This document shows, in pieces, positions 6,296 to 13,978 of a stretch of DNA of 15,888 nucleotides. The notes beneath the pieces are model-generated. The model did no database searches. It was not told the DNA's origin and worked only from the letters and a program-made list of their open reading frames with translations. Origin of the DNA: Spirochaetaceae bacterium (GTDB lineage: Bacteria > Spirochaetota > Spirochaetia > SZUA-6 > Bin103); contig JAPOQV010000596.1 of assembly GCA_026710565.1 (NCBI GenBank), positions 1 through 15,888 of the forward strand. Reading direction: 5' to 3'. Position 1 is the first letter of the stretch. Each line of letters opens with the position of its first letter. The translations under genes and the position numbers were made by a program.

Positions 6296-7900
6296 GTGCC
6301 CATGCGCACGTTCAACACCGCCGGTCCCGTCCGAGCTGACCGGCACTACCAGATCGCACCGCTGTCGCGGATCGACCTTGACGAAGTCCTCGACCTGATA
6401 CGTGACGAGCGGTACTTCGTGCTGCACGCGCCGCGCCAGACCGGCAAGACGTCGGCGCTGCTGGAGCTCCGCGACCTTCTGAACTCCGGCGAGGAGGGCG
6501 ACTGGCGCTGCGTGTACGCGAACTTCGAGGTCGGCCAGGCTGGACGCGAGGACACGGCGCGGGCGATGCGCGCCATGCTCGGTGAGCTCGCGCGCCGTGC
6601 ACGCCGGACGTTGGATGACGAGACCCCGAACCTGGTGCGGCACGCCGCCCTCGAACACGAGGGGGCGGACGGCGCGCTGATCGAAGTACTCGCCCGCTGG
6701 GCGGAGGCCGACGCCACGCCGCTGGTGCTGCTTATCGACGAGATCGACTCGCTCGTCGGCGACACCCTGCTGTCGGTGCTGCGGCAGCTTCGCGCCGGCT
6801 ACGACGAGCGTCCGGACGGCTTCCCCCACAGCATCATCCTGTGCGGGCTCCGCGACGTGCGCGACTACCGCATCCACTCCACGGCCGAGAACCGGATGGT
6901 GCTCGGCGGCAGCGCCTTCAACATCAAGTCGGAGTCGTTGCGGCTGGGTGACTTTTCCGAGGAGGAGATCCGCGCGCTGACCGCGCAGCATACGGCGCAG
7001 ACCGGACAGGCGTTCACGGAAGATGCGCTGGAGTCGATCGTGACCCGCACCGCCGGCCAGCCGTGGCTGGTGAACGCGCTGTGCTACGACGCCTGTTTCC
7101 GCCACAAGCCGGGCCGGGACCGTGAACGCCCGATCGCGGCCGCGGCCGTCCTGGAGGCGCAGGAGCGGCTGATCCTGCGTCGCGACACCCATATCGACGA
7201 CCTGGCGAACAAGCTGCGCGAGGAACGCGTGCGGCGCGTGATCGAGCCGATCCTGGCCGGCTCGGACGAGGCCTCCTGCTCGGCCGAAGACCTCGCCTAC
7301 GTCCGCGATCTGGGCTTGGTGCCCCAGGACGCGGGCGGCCCGCCGCGCACGCCGCGCATCGCCAACCCGATCTACGCGGAGGTGGTGCCGCGACACCTGA
7401 ATTACGCGGTGCAGGAGACGCTGCCGCAGCAGATGGGATGGTACGTGGACGCCGCCGGCAACCTGGACGTGGCGGGACTGATCGAGGCGTTCCAGACGTT
7501 CTTCCGGGAGCACTCCGAGCACTGGGTGCAGCGCTTCGAGCAGTACCACGAGGCGGGGCCGCAGTTGCTGCTGCAGGCACACCTGCAGCGGGTCGTCAAC
7601 GGCGGCGGGCGGATCCAGCGGGAGTACGCGCTGGGGCGGGGGCGTACGGACCTGCTGATCGTCTGGCCGCAGGGCGGGCGCGAGCGGCGCTGGGTGGTGG
7701 AGTGCAAGGTGCGGCGCGGGGACCTGGAGCGCGCCATCGCCGACGGCATCGAGCAGACACGTGCGTACATCGACCGCTGCGCGGCGGAGGCCGGCCACCT
7801 GATCGTGTTCGACCGGTCGCCGGAGCGGAGTTGGGAGCAGAAGATCTTTCGACGCACGGCGCCGCCGGGCGCCGCGCCGGTCACCGTATGGGGCATGTAG
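6296..7900 (+). CDS. AAA-like P-loop ATPase with C-terminal PD-(D/E)XK nuclease domain
   Basis: The N-terminal half is an ATPase of the AAA_35/archaeal-ATPase kind. It has a Walker A APRQTGKT (residues 45-52), Walker B LVLLIDEID (143-151) with Asp148-Glu149, a sensor-like CGLRDVRDYR segment (183-192), and a winged-helix-like region around 220-380. The C-terminus (about 430-510) shows a PD-(D/E)XK nuclease core: Glu443, Asp452 in GRTDLLI, and Glu469-x-Lys471 in VVECKV. Related proteins are common in large genomes of environmental bacteria, and their function is unsettled, with mobile-element or defence roles proposed. GTG at 6296 is used; ATG at 6302 is the alternative. A six-base inverted repeat (ATGGGC at 6288-6293, GCCCAT at 6298-6303) spans the start. 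It opens a four-gene plus-strand run and is followed at four bases by the GH127-like gene. Confidence 0.85.
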   Translation: MPMRTFNTAGPVRADRHYQIAPLSRIDLDEVLDLIRDERYFVLHAPRQTGKTSALLELRDLLNSGEEGDWRCVYANFEVGQAGREDTARAMRAMLGELARRARRTLDDETPNLVRHAALEHEGADGALIEVLARWAEADATPLVLLIDEIDSLVGDTLLSVLRQLRAGYDERPDGFPHSIILCGLRDVRDYRIHSTAENRMVLGGSAFNIKSESLRLGDFSEEEIRALTAQHTAQTGQAFTEDALESIVTRTAGQPWLVNALCYDACFRHKPGRDRERPIAAAAVLEAQERLILRRDTHIDDLANKLREERVRRVIEPILAGSDEASCSAEDLAYVRDLGLVPQDAGGPPRTPRIANPIYAEVVPRHLNYAVQETLPQQMGWYVDAAGNLDVAGLIEAFQTFFREHSEHWVQRFEQYHEAGPQLLLQAHLQRVVNGGGRIQREYALGRGRTDLLIVWPQGGRERRWVVECKVRRGDLERAIADGIEQTRAYIDRCAAEAGHLIVFDRSPERSWEQKIFRRTAPPGAAPVTVWGM

Positions 7901-7904
7901 CGCA

Positions 7905-9767
7905 GTGGATTCCTCCGTGTCCAAGATCGGCTACCTCACGCCCGACGCTCCGGCCGTCGACCTGCCCCCGTACCGAGGTGAGCGCTACCGGGCGCTGGTT
8001 CCCGACACGCTCGACATCGCCGAGCGGGCGCGGCTGGCGACCAACACCCTGCACCGGGCGACCGATCCCGAGGCCGACTACGAGCCCTACTGGATCGTCG
8101 TGTTCCGCTCGGAGCCGGCGCACATGTTCCACAACTGCTGGCAGAGCACGGGCTGGGCCAAGTGGATCATGGCCACCTCCATGGCCCGCATCGTCAGCGG
8201 CGTGGAGCACGGACGTGAGGTGGAGCAGACCCAGCTCCACGCCGCCATGAAGTGCAGGGCCGGCGACGGCCTGTTCTACAACCCGATCGAGGGGCGGCCG
8301 TGGGCGTTCGAGTGGTCGCCGGTGTCGGCCGATGAGATGCGCGGCCGCTCCCCGCGGCCGGGGCAGATCCTGTCTCCCATGGGCAACGGCACGCTGATGA
8401 CCTGCCTCTCCCACTACGCGCTGCTCGACGGCAATCCGCTGTGGAAGGAGGCCCTGCGCGCGCAGCTCGCGGGCATGCTGCGCATGACGGTCGACTCGGG
8501 CGACCAGTCGGCGTTCTGGCCCTCGTTCTGTTATGGCGTCGCCGAGCCGCCGGGCGAAGCCACGCTGCCGCAGGTGCCGTTCGAGGCGGAGACCTCGATC
8601 GCCGCGCACGCGATGGTGCATGCCTACCGCGCGCTGCAGGACGAGTCGGCCCTCGACGGCGCCAGGCGCATCATCAACTACCTGCGACGCACTTTCTACG
8701 AGGAGGACGGCACCTTCCTGGCGTGCCCGGGCGAGCGGCATCGGGCGCACTTCCACGCTCACGCGCGCGGGCTGCTGGCCATGCAGGAGTACGTGGAGCA
8801 GACCGGCGACGCGGATGTCCGCGACTTCGTGCACCGCGCGTACCGGCGGGCGAAGCAGCACCTGGCCAACCACGAGATCGACACGATGGGAGGCGGCCTC
8901 GCCATCACCGAGCTGCCCGGCGCGAACCTGGTCGGCTTCTTTCCCGAGTGGGCCAACAGCTCGATGGGGGAGAAGGGCGAGACCTGCCAGCTCACCGACA
9001 TGATCGCCCTGGCGCTGCGGCTCGCGCAGGGCGGACTCGACGAAGCGTGGGACGACGCCGACCGCTGGATCCGCAACCAGCTCGCCGAGGACCAGCTCAC
9101 CGACGTCGACTGGATCGACCGCCTCCCCAAGGACATCCCCATCCAGCCGTACGCCTCCACCGACGACGTGGCCTGTCGCAACCTGGGCAGCTTCACCGGC
9201 GGCCCCGACCCCAACGACTGGGCCGCCGGGGTGCACATGCACGTGCTCGGCCACTGCTGCACGGTCAACGGCGCCAAGGCGCTGTACTGGATCTGGGACC
9301 GCATCGTCACGCACGACGCCGGCCGGCTGGACGTGAACCTGCTGCTGAATCGCGCCTCGCCCTGGGCCGACGTCGACAGCTACGTGCCCTACGCCGGGGA
9401 GGTCGACATCCGCGTCAAGCAGCCGGTGACCCTGCGCGTCCGCCTGCCCGAGTGGGCCCAGCCCGGCGACCTGGTCACCCGCGTGGACGGGACGGTGCGC
9501 GAGACCGCGCAACGGGCACGCTACGCGGTGGTCGGCGAGATCGCGCCCGGCCAGGAGGTGAGCTTGAGCTTCCCGCTCCCGAACCGCACCGACCACGTTC
9601 ACATCGAGAAGCGCCCGTATACGTTGAAGCGGCGCGGCAACGACGTCATCGCCATCGACCCGCCGGGGCGCAACCTGCCCCTCTACCAGCGCCAGCACTA
9701 CGCCTCCGGGAGCCCACGGTTCCGCCGGGTCGAGCGCTTCATCCCGGAACGGGTCGTGCACTGGTAG
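7905..9767 (+). CDS. GH127-like (DUF1680) beta-L-arabinofuranosidase family protein
   Basis: The 620-residue protein has an alpha/alpha-barrel followed by beta-sandwich regions, as in the DUF1680/GH127 group (PF07944). The zinc and catalytic signature is present: Glu359-x-Cys361 in GETCQ and the Cys451-Cys452 pair in LGHCCTVNGAKA. In the characterised beta-L-arabinofuranosidase the equivalent ETC and CC residues bind zinc, and one cysteine is the nucleophile. Members act on arabinofuranosides and other sugars, so the substrate stays open. The N-terminus has no signal peptide, suggesting cytoplasmic action. The start is a GTG four bases after the previous stop, with no clear ribosome-binding site, so translational coupling to the ATPase/nuclease gene is likely. 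The stop is followed at 25 bases by a second ATPase/nuclease gene. Confidence 0.87.
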   Translation: MDSSVSKIGYLTPDAPAVDLPPYRGERYRALVPDTLDIAERARLATNTLHRATDPEADYEPYWIVVFRSEPAHMFHNCWQSTGWAKWIMATSMARIVSGVEHGREVEQTQLHAAMKCRAGDGLFYNPIEGRPWAFEWSPVSADEMRGRSPRPGQILSPMGNGTLMTCLSHYALLDGNPLWKEALRAQLAGMLRMTVDSGDQSAFWPSFCYGVAEPPGEATLPQVPFEAETSIAAHAMVHAYRALQDESALDGARRIINYLRRTFYEEDGTFLACPGERHRAHFHAHARGLLAMQEYVEQTGDADVRDFVHRAYRRAKQHLANHEIDTMGGGLAITELPGANLVGFFPEWANSSMGEKGETCQLTDMIALALRLAQGGLDEAWDDADRWIRNQLAEDQLTDVDWIDRLPKDIPIQPYASTDDVACRNLGSFTGGPDPNDWAAGVHMHVLGHCCTVNGAKALYWIWDRIVTHDAGRLDVNLLLNRASPWADVDSYVPYAGEVDIRVKQPVTLRVRLPEWAQPGDLVTRVDGTVRETAQRARYAVVGEIAPGQEVSLSFPLPNRTDHVHIEKRPYTLKRRGNDVIAIDPPGRNLPLYQRQHYASGSPRFRRVERFIPERVVHW

Positions 9768-9792
9768 CGGCGCCGCGGTTTCGGGACCGCCG

Positions 9793-11379
9793 ATGACCGG
9801 TTACGATCAGCCGGTGGCCCGACGCAGACTGCCCATCGGCATGCAGACCTTTCGCGAGGTGCGCGAGCAGGACTGCTATTACGTCGACAAGACGGCCCAT
9901 ATCGGGCGCCTGCTCGCCGAGGGCAAGCACTATTTCCTGTCGCGCCCGCGACGGTTCGGCAAGAGCCTGTTCCTGGACACGCTGAAGGAGTTGTTCGAGG
10001 GCAACGAGGCCCTGTTCCAAGGGCTCCACATCCACGACGGCTGGGAGTGGTCGGTGCGGCATCCGGTGGTACGGCTCGACTTCGCCGGCGGCAGCTTCAA
10101 GGAGCCGGACCATCTGCACGAGGACGTGATGCTCCAGTTGGAAGATATGGAGGAGCAGGCGGGTATCGCGCCCCGGCAGGTGAACGCCCCGGCGCGCTTC
10201 CGCCGTCTGCTGCAGGCACTGCATCGCACGACCGGCCAGCCGGTCGCGGTGCTGATCGACGAGTACGACAAGCCGATCCTGGACGCGCTGGAGACCCCGG
10301 AGGTGGCGTGCGCCAACCGCGACTTTCTGCGCGGGCTCTACGGGATGATCAAGTCCAGCGACGCGCACGTCCACTTCACGTTCGTGACCGGCGTGAGCAA
10401 GTTCACGAAGGTCAGCCTGTTCTCCGACCTGAACAACCTCACCGACATCACGCTGGACCCGGTGTTTTCGTCGATCTGCGGGTACACGGAAGAAGACCTG
10501 GACAGGGTATTCGCCCCCGTGCTCGCCGGCATGGATCGGCAGCGCATCCGCGACTGGTACAACGGATATGGCTGGCTGGGCGGCGAGAAGGTCTACAATC
10601 CGTTCGACGTGCTGCTGCTGCTGCGCCGCCGCAAGTTCGCGGCCCATTGGTTCGAGACCGGGACGACGGCATTCCTGGTGAAGACCCTGTTCGAGCGGCG
10701 TGTCGCCTCGGTGTCACTCGATGGGATGGTGGGCACCGAGGAGCTGCTGTCGACCTTCGACGTGGGCAACATCGCCACCGAGGCGCTGCTGTTCCAGACC
10801 GGTTATCTGACGATCACCGGGGAAGAGGAGATGGGCGGCTTGCCGCTGTACCGGCTGGGTTATCCCAACCGGGAGGTTCGCCAGAGCCTGAACCGGGTGC
10901 TCCTGCATCAACTGGTGCAGGATGCGGAACAACAGACGGCGAACAGCATGCGCCTGGCGCGCCTGCTTGCGGCGCACGACTGCGCCGGCCTGAAGGGGTT
11001 GTTCCACGCCTTCTTCGCGAGCATCCCGTATCAATGGTATACGAACAGCCACATCGCGGACTACGAGGGATACTACGCGAGCGTGTTCTACTCCTATTTT
11101 GCGGCGCTCGGCTACGAAATCGTGGTGGAAGAGTCGAGCAGCCACGGGCGGCTGGACATGGCGGTGCGCGCAGACGGAGACGTGTATCTGTTCGAGTTCA
11201 AGGTCGTCGAGGTGGCGCCGCCGGGATCGGCGCTGGCGCAGTTGCGGGAGCGGGACTACGCGGCAAAGTACCGGGGTCGGGGCGAGTCCATTCACCTGAT
11301 CGGGGTCGAGTTCAGCCGCAAGACACGCAACGTGACGGCGTTCGAGGTGGCCGGCGGCCGACGCCGGGGTGCCGGATGA
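9793..11379 (+). CDS. AAA-ATPase-like / PD-(D/E)XK nuclease fusion (DUF1703 type)
   Basis: This is a textbook AAA-ATPase_like (PF09820) plus PDDEXK_9 (PF08011, formerly DUF1703) protein of 528 residues. Conserved words in order: RLPIGMQTFREVRE and YYVDKT near the N-terminus, Walker A SRPRRFGKS (50-58), Walker B VAVLIDEYDKPI (151-162), TGVSKF (199-204), WYNGY (255-259), YNPFD (268-272), then the nuclease core with Glu447, Asp455 in GRLDMAV and Glu468-x-Lys470 in FEFKV. The role of this family is unknown; it is often multicopy. It belongs to a different ATPase family from the nuclease two genes upstream, so this is not a tandem duplication. ATG at 9793 fits family length; a short hairpin (GCGGT 9775-9779, ACCGC 9786-9790) lies directly before it. 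Confidence 0.93.
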   Translation: MTGYDQPVARRRLPIGMQTFREVREQDCYYVDKTAHIGRLLAEGKHYFLSRPRRFGKSLFLDTLKELFEGNEALFQGLHIHDGWEWSVRHPVVRLDFAGGSFKEPDHLHEDVMLQLEDMEEQAGIAPRQVNAPARFRRLLQALHRTTGQPVAVLIDEYDKPILDALETPEVACANRDFLRGLYGMIKSSDAHVHFTFVTGVSKFTKVSLFSDLNNLTDITLDPVFSSICGYTEEDLDRVFAPVLAGMDRQRIRDWYNGYGWLGGEKVYNPFDVLLLLRRRKFAAHWFETGTTAFLVKTLFERRVASVSLDGMVGTEELLSTFDVGNIATEALLFQTGYLTITGEEEMGGLPLYRLGYPNREVRQSLNRVLLHQLVQDAEQQTANSMRLARLLAAHDCAGLKGLFHAFFASIPYQWYTNSHIADYEGYYASVFYSYFAALGYEIVVEESSSHGRLDMAVRADGDVYLFEFKVVEVAPPGSALAQLRERDYAAKYRGRGESIHLIGVEFSRKTRNVTAFEVAGGRRRGAG

Positions 11380-11397
11380 TGACATGCCGATCGAGTC

Positions 11398-11403
11398 GGA
11401 GGA
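11398..11403 (+). promoter_or_regulatory. Ribosome-binding site that decides the start of the first Asp-box protein
   Basis: GGAGGA lies seven bases before the ATG at 11411. It is among the clearest Shine-Dalgarno sequences in the window and favours that ATG over the in-frame ATG at 11369, which would overlap the preceding gene by eleven bases and has no such site. Confidence 0.7.
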
Positions 11404-11410
11404 TAAGCGA

Positions 11411-12469
11411 ATGACCAGTTCAGGACCGTTCTACCAGGAGCTCACCCTGGGACCGGAGATCACAGGCGGGTCCGTGCCCGGCGTGGCACGCATGCCGAAC
11501 GGCGACATCGTGGCGGTGTGGATCGACGGCGAGAACACGATGGGCGCGCGATCGTCCGACGCCGGCGCCTCCTGGAGCCGGGCCGAGGTGATGGCGCCGG
11601 GCGTGGAGGGGGATCCGGCGCTGCTCTCGGCGCGGCAGGGAACGGCCCTGCACTACAACACGTACGAGTCCGTCACGGAAGGCGACGATGCACCGCGCTA
11701 CCGGCACTCGTCGCTCTACCGGATGGCCAGTGACGACGGCGGCCGAACCTTCGGACCGGCGACCCACATCGACACCGGCAAGCGCTACAACGGTCACGCC
11801 AACGAAGGGCTTGAGCTGCGCGACGGCACGCTGGTGCTGCCCTACTACTACGTCCGCAACCTGGAGGATGGAGGCGAGGTCTACGAACGGGACATGGTGT
11901 GCGTGTCCAGCGTGCTCACCTCGACCGACGGCGGCGAGAGCTGGCGGTCCGGCGCCGACGTGCAGCATCCCGACGATCCCAACGGCGCCGACGAGCCGGC
12001 CGTCGTGGAGCTCTGCGACGGCGACCTGCTCATGATCGTGCGGTCCACGAGGGGCCGCCACTACCAGTCACGATCGAGCGATCGCGGCGCCACCTGGAGC
12101 GAGCCGGTGCCGACGGTGCTCGTGGCCTCGAACACGCCGGCCGCGCTCCACCGCCTGTCATTCGAGCCGAGCGCCGTGGTCGTGGTCTGGACCAGCACGC
12201 CGTATGTCGGCGCGATGAACCGCTACCCGCTGAGCGTCGCCATCTCCTACGACGACTGCGTGAGCTGGGCTCACCACCGGACCCTCACCAATCCCGGCTG
12301 CCAGGTCTCCTACCCCGGCGTCACCAGCGCCGAGGACGGCACCATCGTGGTCGTCTGGCAGCAGTGGCTGGCCAAGACCTATCACTATCCGCCCTATGAC
12401 TCGATCAAGAGCCGCATGAAGTGCGCCCGGTTCAACGAGGAGTGGCTGCGGGAGGGCTGTTCGCTGTAA
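11411..12469 (+). CDS. Sialidase-like Asp-box (BNR) beta-propeller protein
   Basis: The 352-residue protein carries five Asp-box motifs of the SxDxGxxW type at residues 48-55 (SSDAGASW), 107-114 (SDDGGRTF), 171-178 (STDGGESW), 222-229 (SSDRGATW) and 279-286 (SYDDCVSW, degenerate), spaced as expected for a six-bladed propeller of the sialidase superfamily. The F/YRIP motif of GH33 sialidases, with the first arginine of the carboxylate-binding triad, is not visible, so sialidase activity should not be assumed; a related hydrolase or lyase is possible. GNR- or ANEG-type segments (NGHANEGLEL, 127-136) may line the active site. There is no signal peptide. It is last in the plus-strand run and converges with the sulfatase gene at only ten bases. 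Confidence 0.85.
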   Translation: MTSSGPFYQELTLGPEITGGSVPGVARMPNGDIVAVWIDGENTMGARSSDAGASWSRAEVMAPGVEGDPALLSARQGTALHYNTYESVTEGDDAPRYRHSSLYRMASDDGGRTFGPATHIDTGKRYNGHANEGLELRDGTLVLPYYYVRNLEDGGEVYERDMVCVSSVLTSTDGGESWRSGADVQHPDDPNGADEPAVVELCDGDLLMIVRSTRGRHYQSRSSDRGATWSEPVPTVLVASNTPAALHRLSFEPSAVVVVWTSTPYVGAMNRYPLSVAISYDDCVSWAHHRTLTNPGCQVSYPGVTSAEDGTIVVVWQQWLAKTYHYPPYDSIKSRMKCARFNEEWLREGCSL

Positions 12470-12479
12470 CCGCGCGACC

Positions 12480-13958
12480 TCAGAGATAGAACACCTGCTC
12501 CGCGTCCAGCAGTGAGCGCAAGCCGGCAAGGGTGGCCTTGCCGTCGGCACCGGGCGGCTGATGGGGCCACGTGTTTCCGTAGCGCGTGGTGAGTTGGGTC
12601 CAGTCGAACAGCGACCTGCGCAGGCGCTCGCGGATCTCTCCGCACCGCGGATCGGCATAGCGGTTGTCCATCTCCCAGGGATCCTCCGCGACGTGGTACA
12701 GCTCGCCCGCGTCGTCCACGCCGGCGAAGGCGCCGCGAGGCCGGTGGCACAGCTTCCACTCCTTGGTCCGAATCGTCCTGCTCAACGGACATTCGGTGAC
12801 GGCGAAGTCCCGCACCGCGCGGCCATCGCCTCGCAGCAGCGGCACAAGGTCGCGGCCGTCGACCGTGTCCGGCGCGTCGATGCCGGCCAGCGCGCAGAGC
12901 GTCGGGAATTCGTCGACGCTCTCTGCCAACTCGCCGACCGTCAAGCCCTCAGCGATGCCGCCGGCGGGCCAGCTCCAGATGAACGGCACGCGCGTGATCG
13001 CGTCGTAGCTGATGCCCGGCGCCTTCTCCAGGAAGCCGTGCTCCAGGGCGAAGTCGCCATGGTCGCTGCAGTACACGACGATCGTGTTCTCGGCGCGGCC
13101 CATCTGTTCGAGCCGCTGCAGCGCCAGTCCCACCATGTGGTCGACCTGTGAAACGCACCCGTAGTAGCCCTGCAGCTTGCGCAGCCTGCCGGCCTGGTAC
13201 GTCCGCGGCTCGAACACCCAGTCGTAGCCGTGGTGGCGCGCGATCATCCGCTGCTGGTGGGGCGGCTTGGCCGACAGGTCCTCGTCCGCGCTCGGCGGCA
13301 GCTCCAGCTCCACGCCGTCGTACAGCTCCCAGAACTCCCGCGCCGGGATGTAGTCCTGGTGCGGATGCAGCGGGTCGAGCTGGAACAGGAACGGCTGCCC
13401 GTCGCCGACACCCTCCAGAAAGTCGTGGAAGCTCTGCAGGCAGTACCCTTCGTTGGTGTCCTCGAAGGCGAGCTCGGAGGGGCAGGCATCGAGGATCTGG
13501 CTGCGACCGCGGTACGCCTCGTCGTCGCGCAGATGCTGCAGGCCCTTCCCGGCGAGATAGCGGTCGTAGGGCGTGTCTCCCGGACGCGCCTCGTCGTGCA
13601 GGTCGCGGTACAGGTCGCAGCGCGGCCGCAGCCATGAACCGTCCACGTGTATGTGGCCGACGATGCCGGTGCGGTATCCCGCCGCCTTGAAGGTGGAGAA
13701 CAGCGACGGCAATCCATCCGGCACGCGCTCGTTGCCCGACAGGCCGAAGATCCCATGGTTGTGCACGTACTGGCCGGTCAGGTAGCACATCCGGCTGGGC
13801 GAGCAGATCGGGTTCTGTACGAACGCGCGCGTGAAGTTGACGCCGCGGCTCGCGAGCGCATCGAGGTGCGGCGTGCGCACCTGGCGGTGGCCGTTGACGC
13901 CCAGGCAGCGCGCGTTGTGCTGGTCGCTCTTGATGATGAGGACGTCGGGACGGGTCAC
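12480..13958 (-). CDS. Cys-type sulfatase (sulfatase-like hydrolase)
   Basis: This alkaline-phosphatase-superfamily sulfatase has the activation motif Cys52-Ser-Pro-Ser-Arg56, whose cysteine is oxidised to formylglycine by FGE or anSME. Metal-site residues appear as SDQ (11-13) near the N-terminus and Asp299-His300 in SDHGD. The usual GKWHLG segment reads GHIHVDG (101-107), so the active-site lysine is replaced by His102 while His104 is kept. The C-terminal part has GELYHVAEDPWEMDN, the typical late sulfatase ELYDLxxDPxExxN box. I prefer the GTG at 13956-13958, which gives 492 residues beginning MTRPDVLIIKSDQ. A longer in-frame version to 14075 adds 39 unrelated residues inside the upstream gene. 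No signal peptide is visible, which is unusual for sulfatases acting on polymers. It follows the Asp-box gene by about 20 bases. Confidence 0.92.
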   Translation of the reverse strand: MTRPDVLIIKSDQHNARCLGVNGHRQVRTPHLDALASRGVNFTRAFVQNPICSPSRMCYLTGQYVHNHGIFGLSGNERVPDGLPSLFSTFKAAGYRTGIVGHIHVDGSWLRPRCDLYRDLHDEARPGDTPYDRYLAGKGLQHLRDDEAYRGRSQILDACPSELAFEDTNEGYCLQSFHDFLEGVGDGQPFLFQLDPLHPHQDYIPAREFWELYDGVELELPPSADEDLSAKPPHQQRMIARHHGYDWVFEPRTYQAGRLRKLQGYYGCVSQVDHMVGLALQRLEQMGRAENTIVVYCSDHGDFALEHGFLEKAPGISYDAITRVPFIWSWPAGGIAEGLTVGELAESVDEFPTLCALAGIDAPDTVDGRDLVPLLRGDGRAVRDFAVTECPLSRTIRTKEWKLCHRPRGAFAGVDDAGELYHVAEDPWEMDNRYADPRCGEIRERLRRSLFDWTQLTTRYGNTWPHQPPGADGKATLAGLRSLLDAEQVFYL

Positions 13959-13978
13959 GGCGGCGTGCTCGGTGCGGC

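Noticed and set aside
6345..6455. Walker A of the first nuclease gene begins with Ala instead of Gly (APRQTGKT), suggesting inactivation
   Set aside because: The GKT core and Walker B acids are intact, and I recall HAPRQTGKT as a common variant in this ATPase group.
5774..7924. Minus-strand open frame of 716 codons across the hydrolase start and the first ATPase/nuclease gene
   Set aside because: It lies antisense to a gene with clear Walker and nuclease motifs, shows no family motifs, and its distal part is an out-of-frame reading of the hydrolase.
7881..9761. Minus-strand open frame of 626 codons opposite the GH127-like gene
   Set aside because: Composition typical of a GC-rich antisense frame; the plus-strand gene has intact ETC and CC catalytic motifs.
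12466..12484. Terminator expected between the convergent Asp-box and sulfatase genes
   Set aside because: Only ten bases separate the stops and no hairpin with T-run is visible; the transcripts probably overlap.
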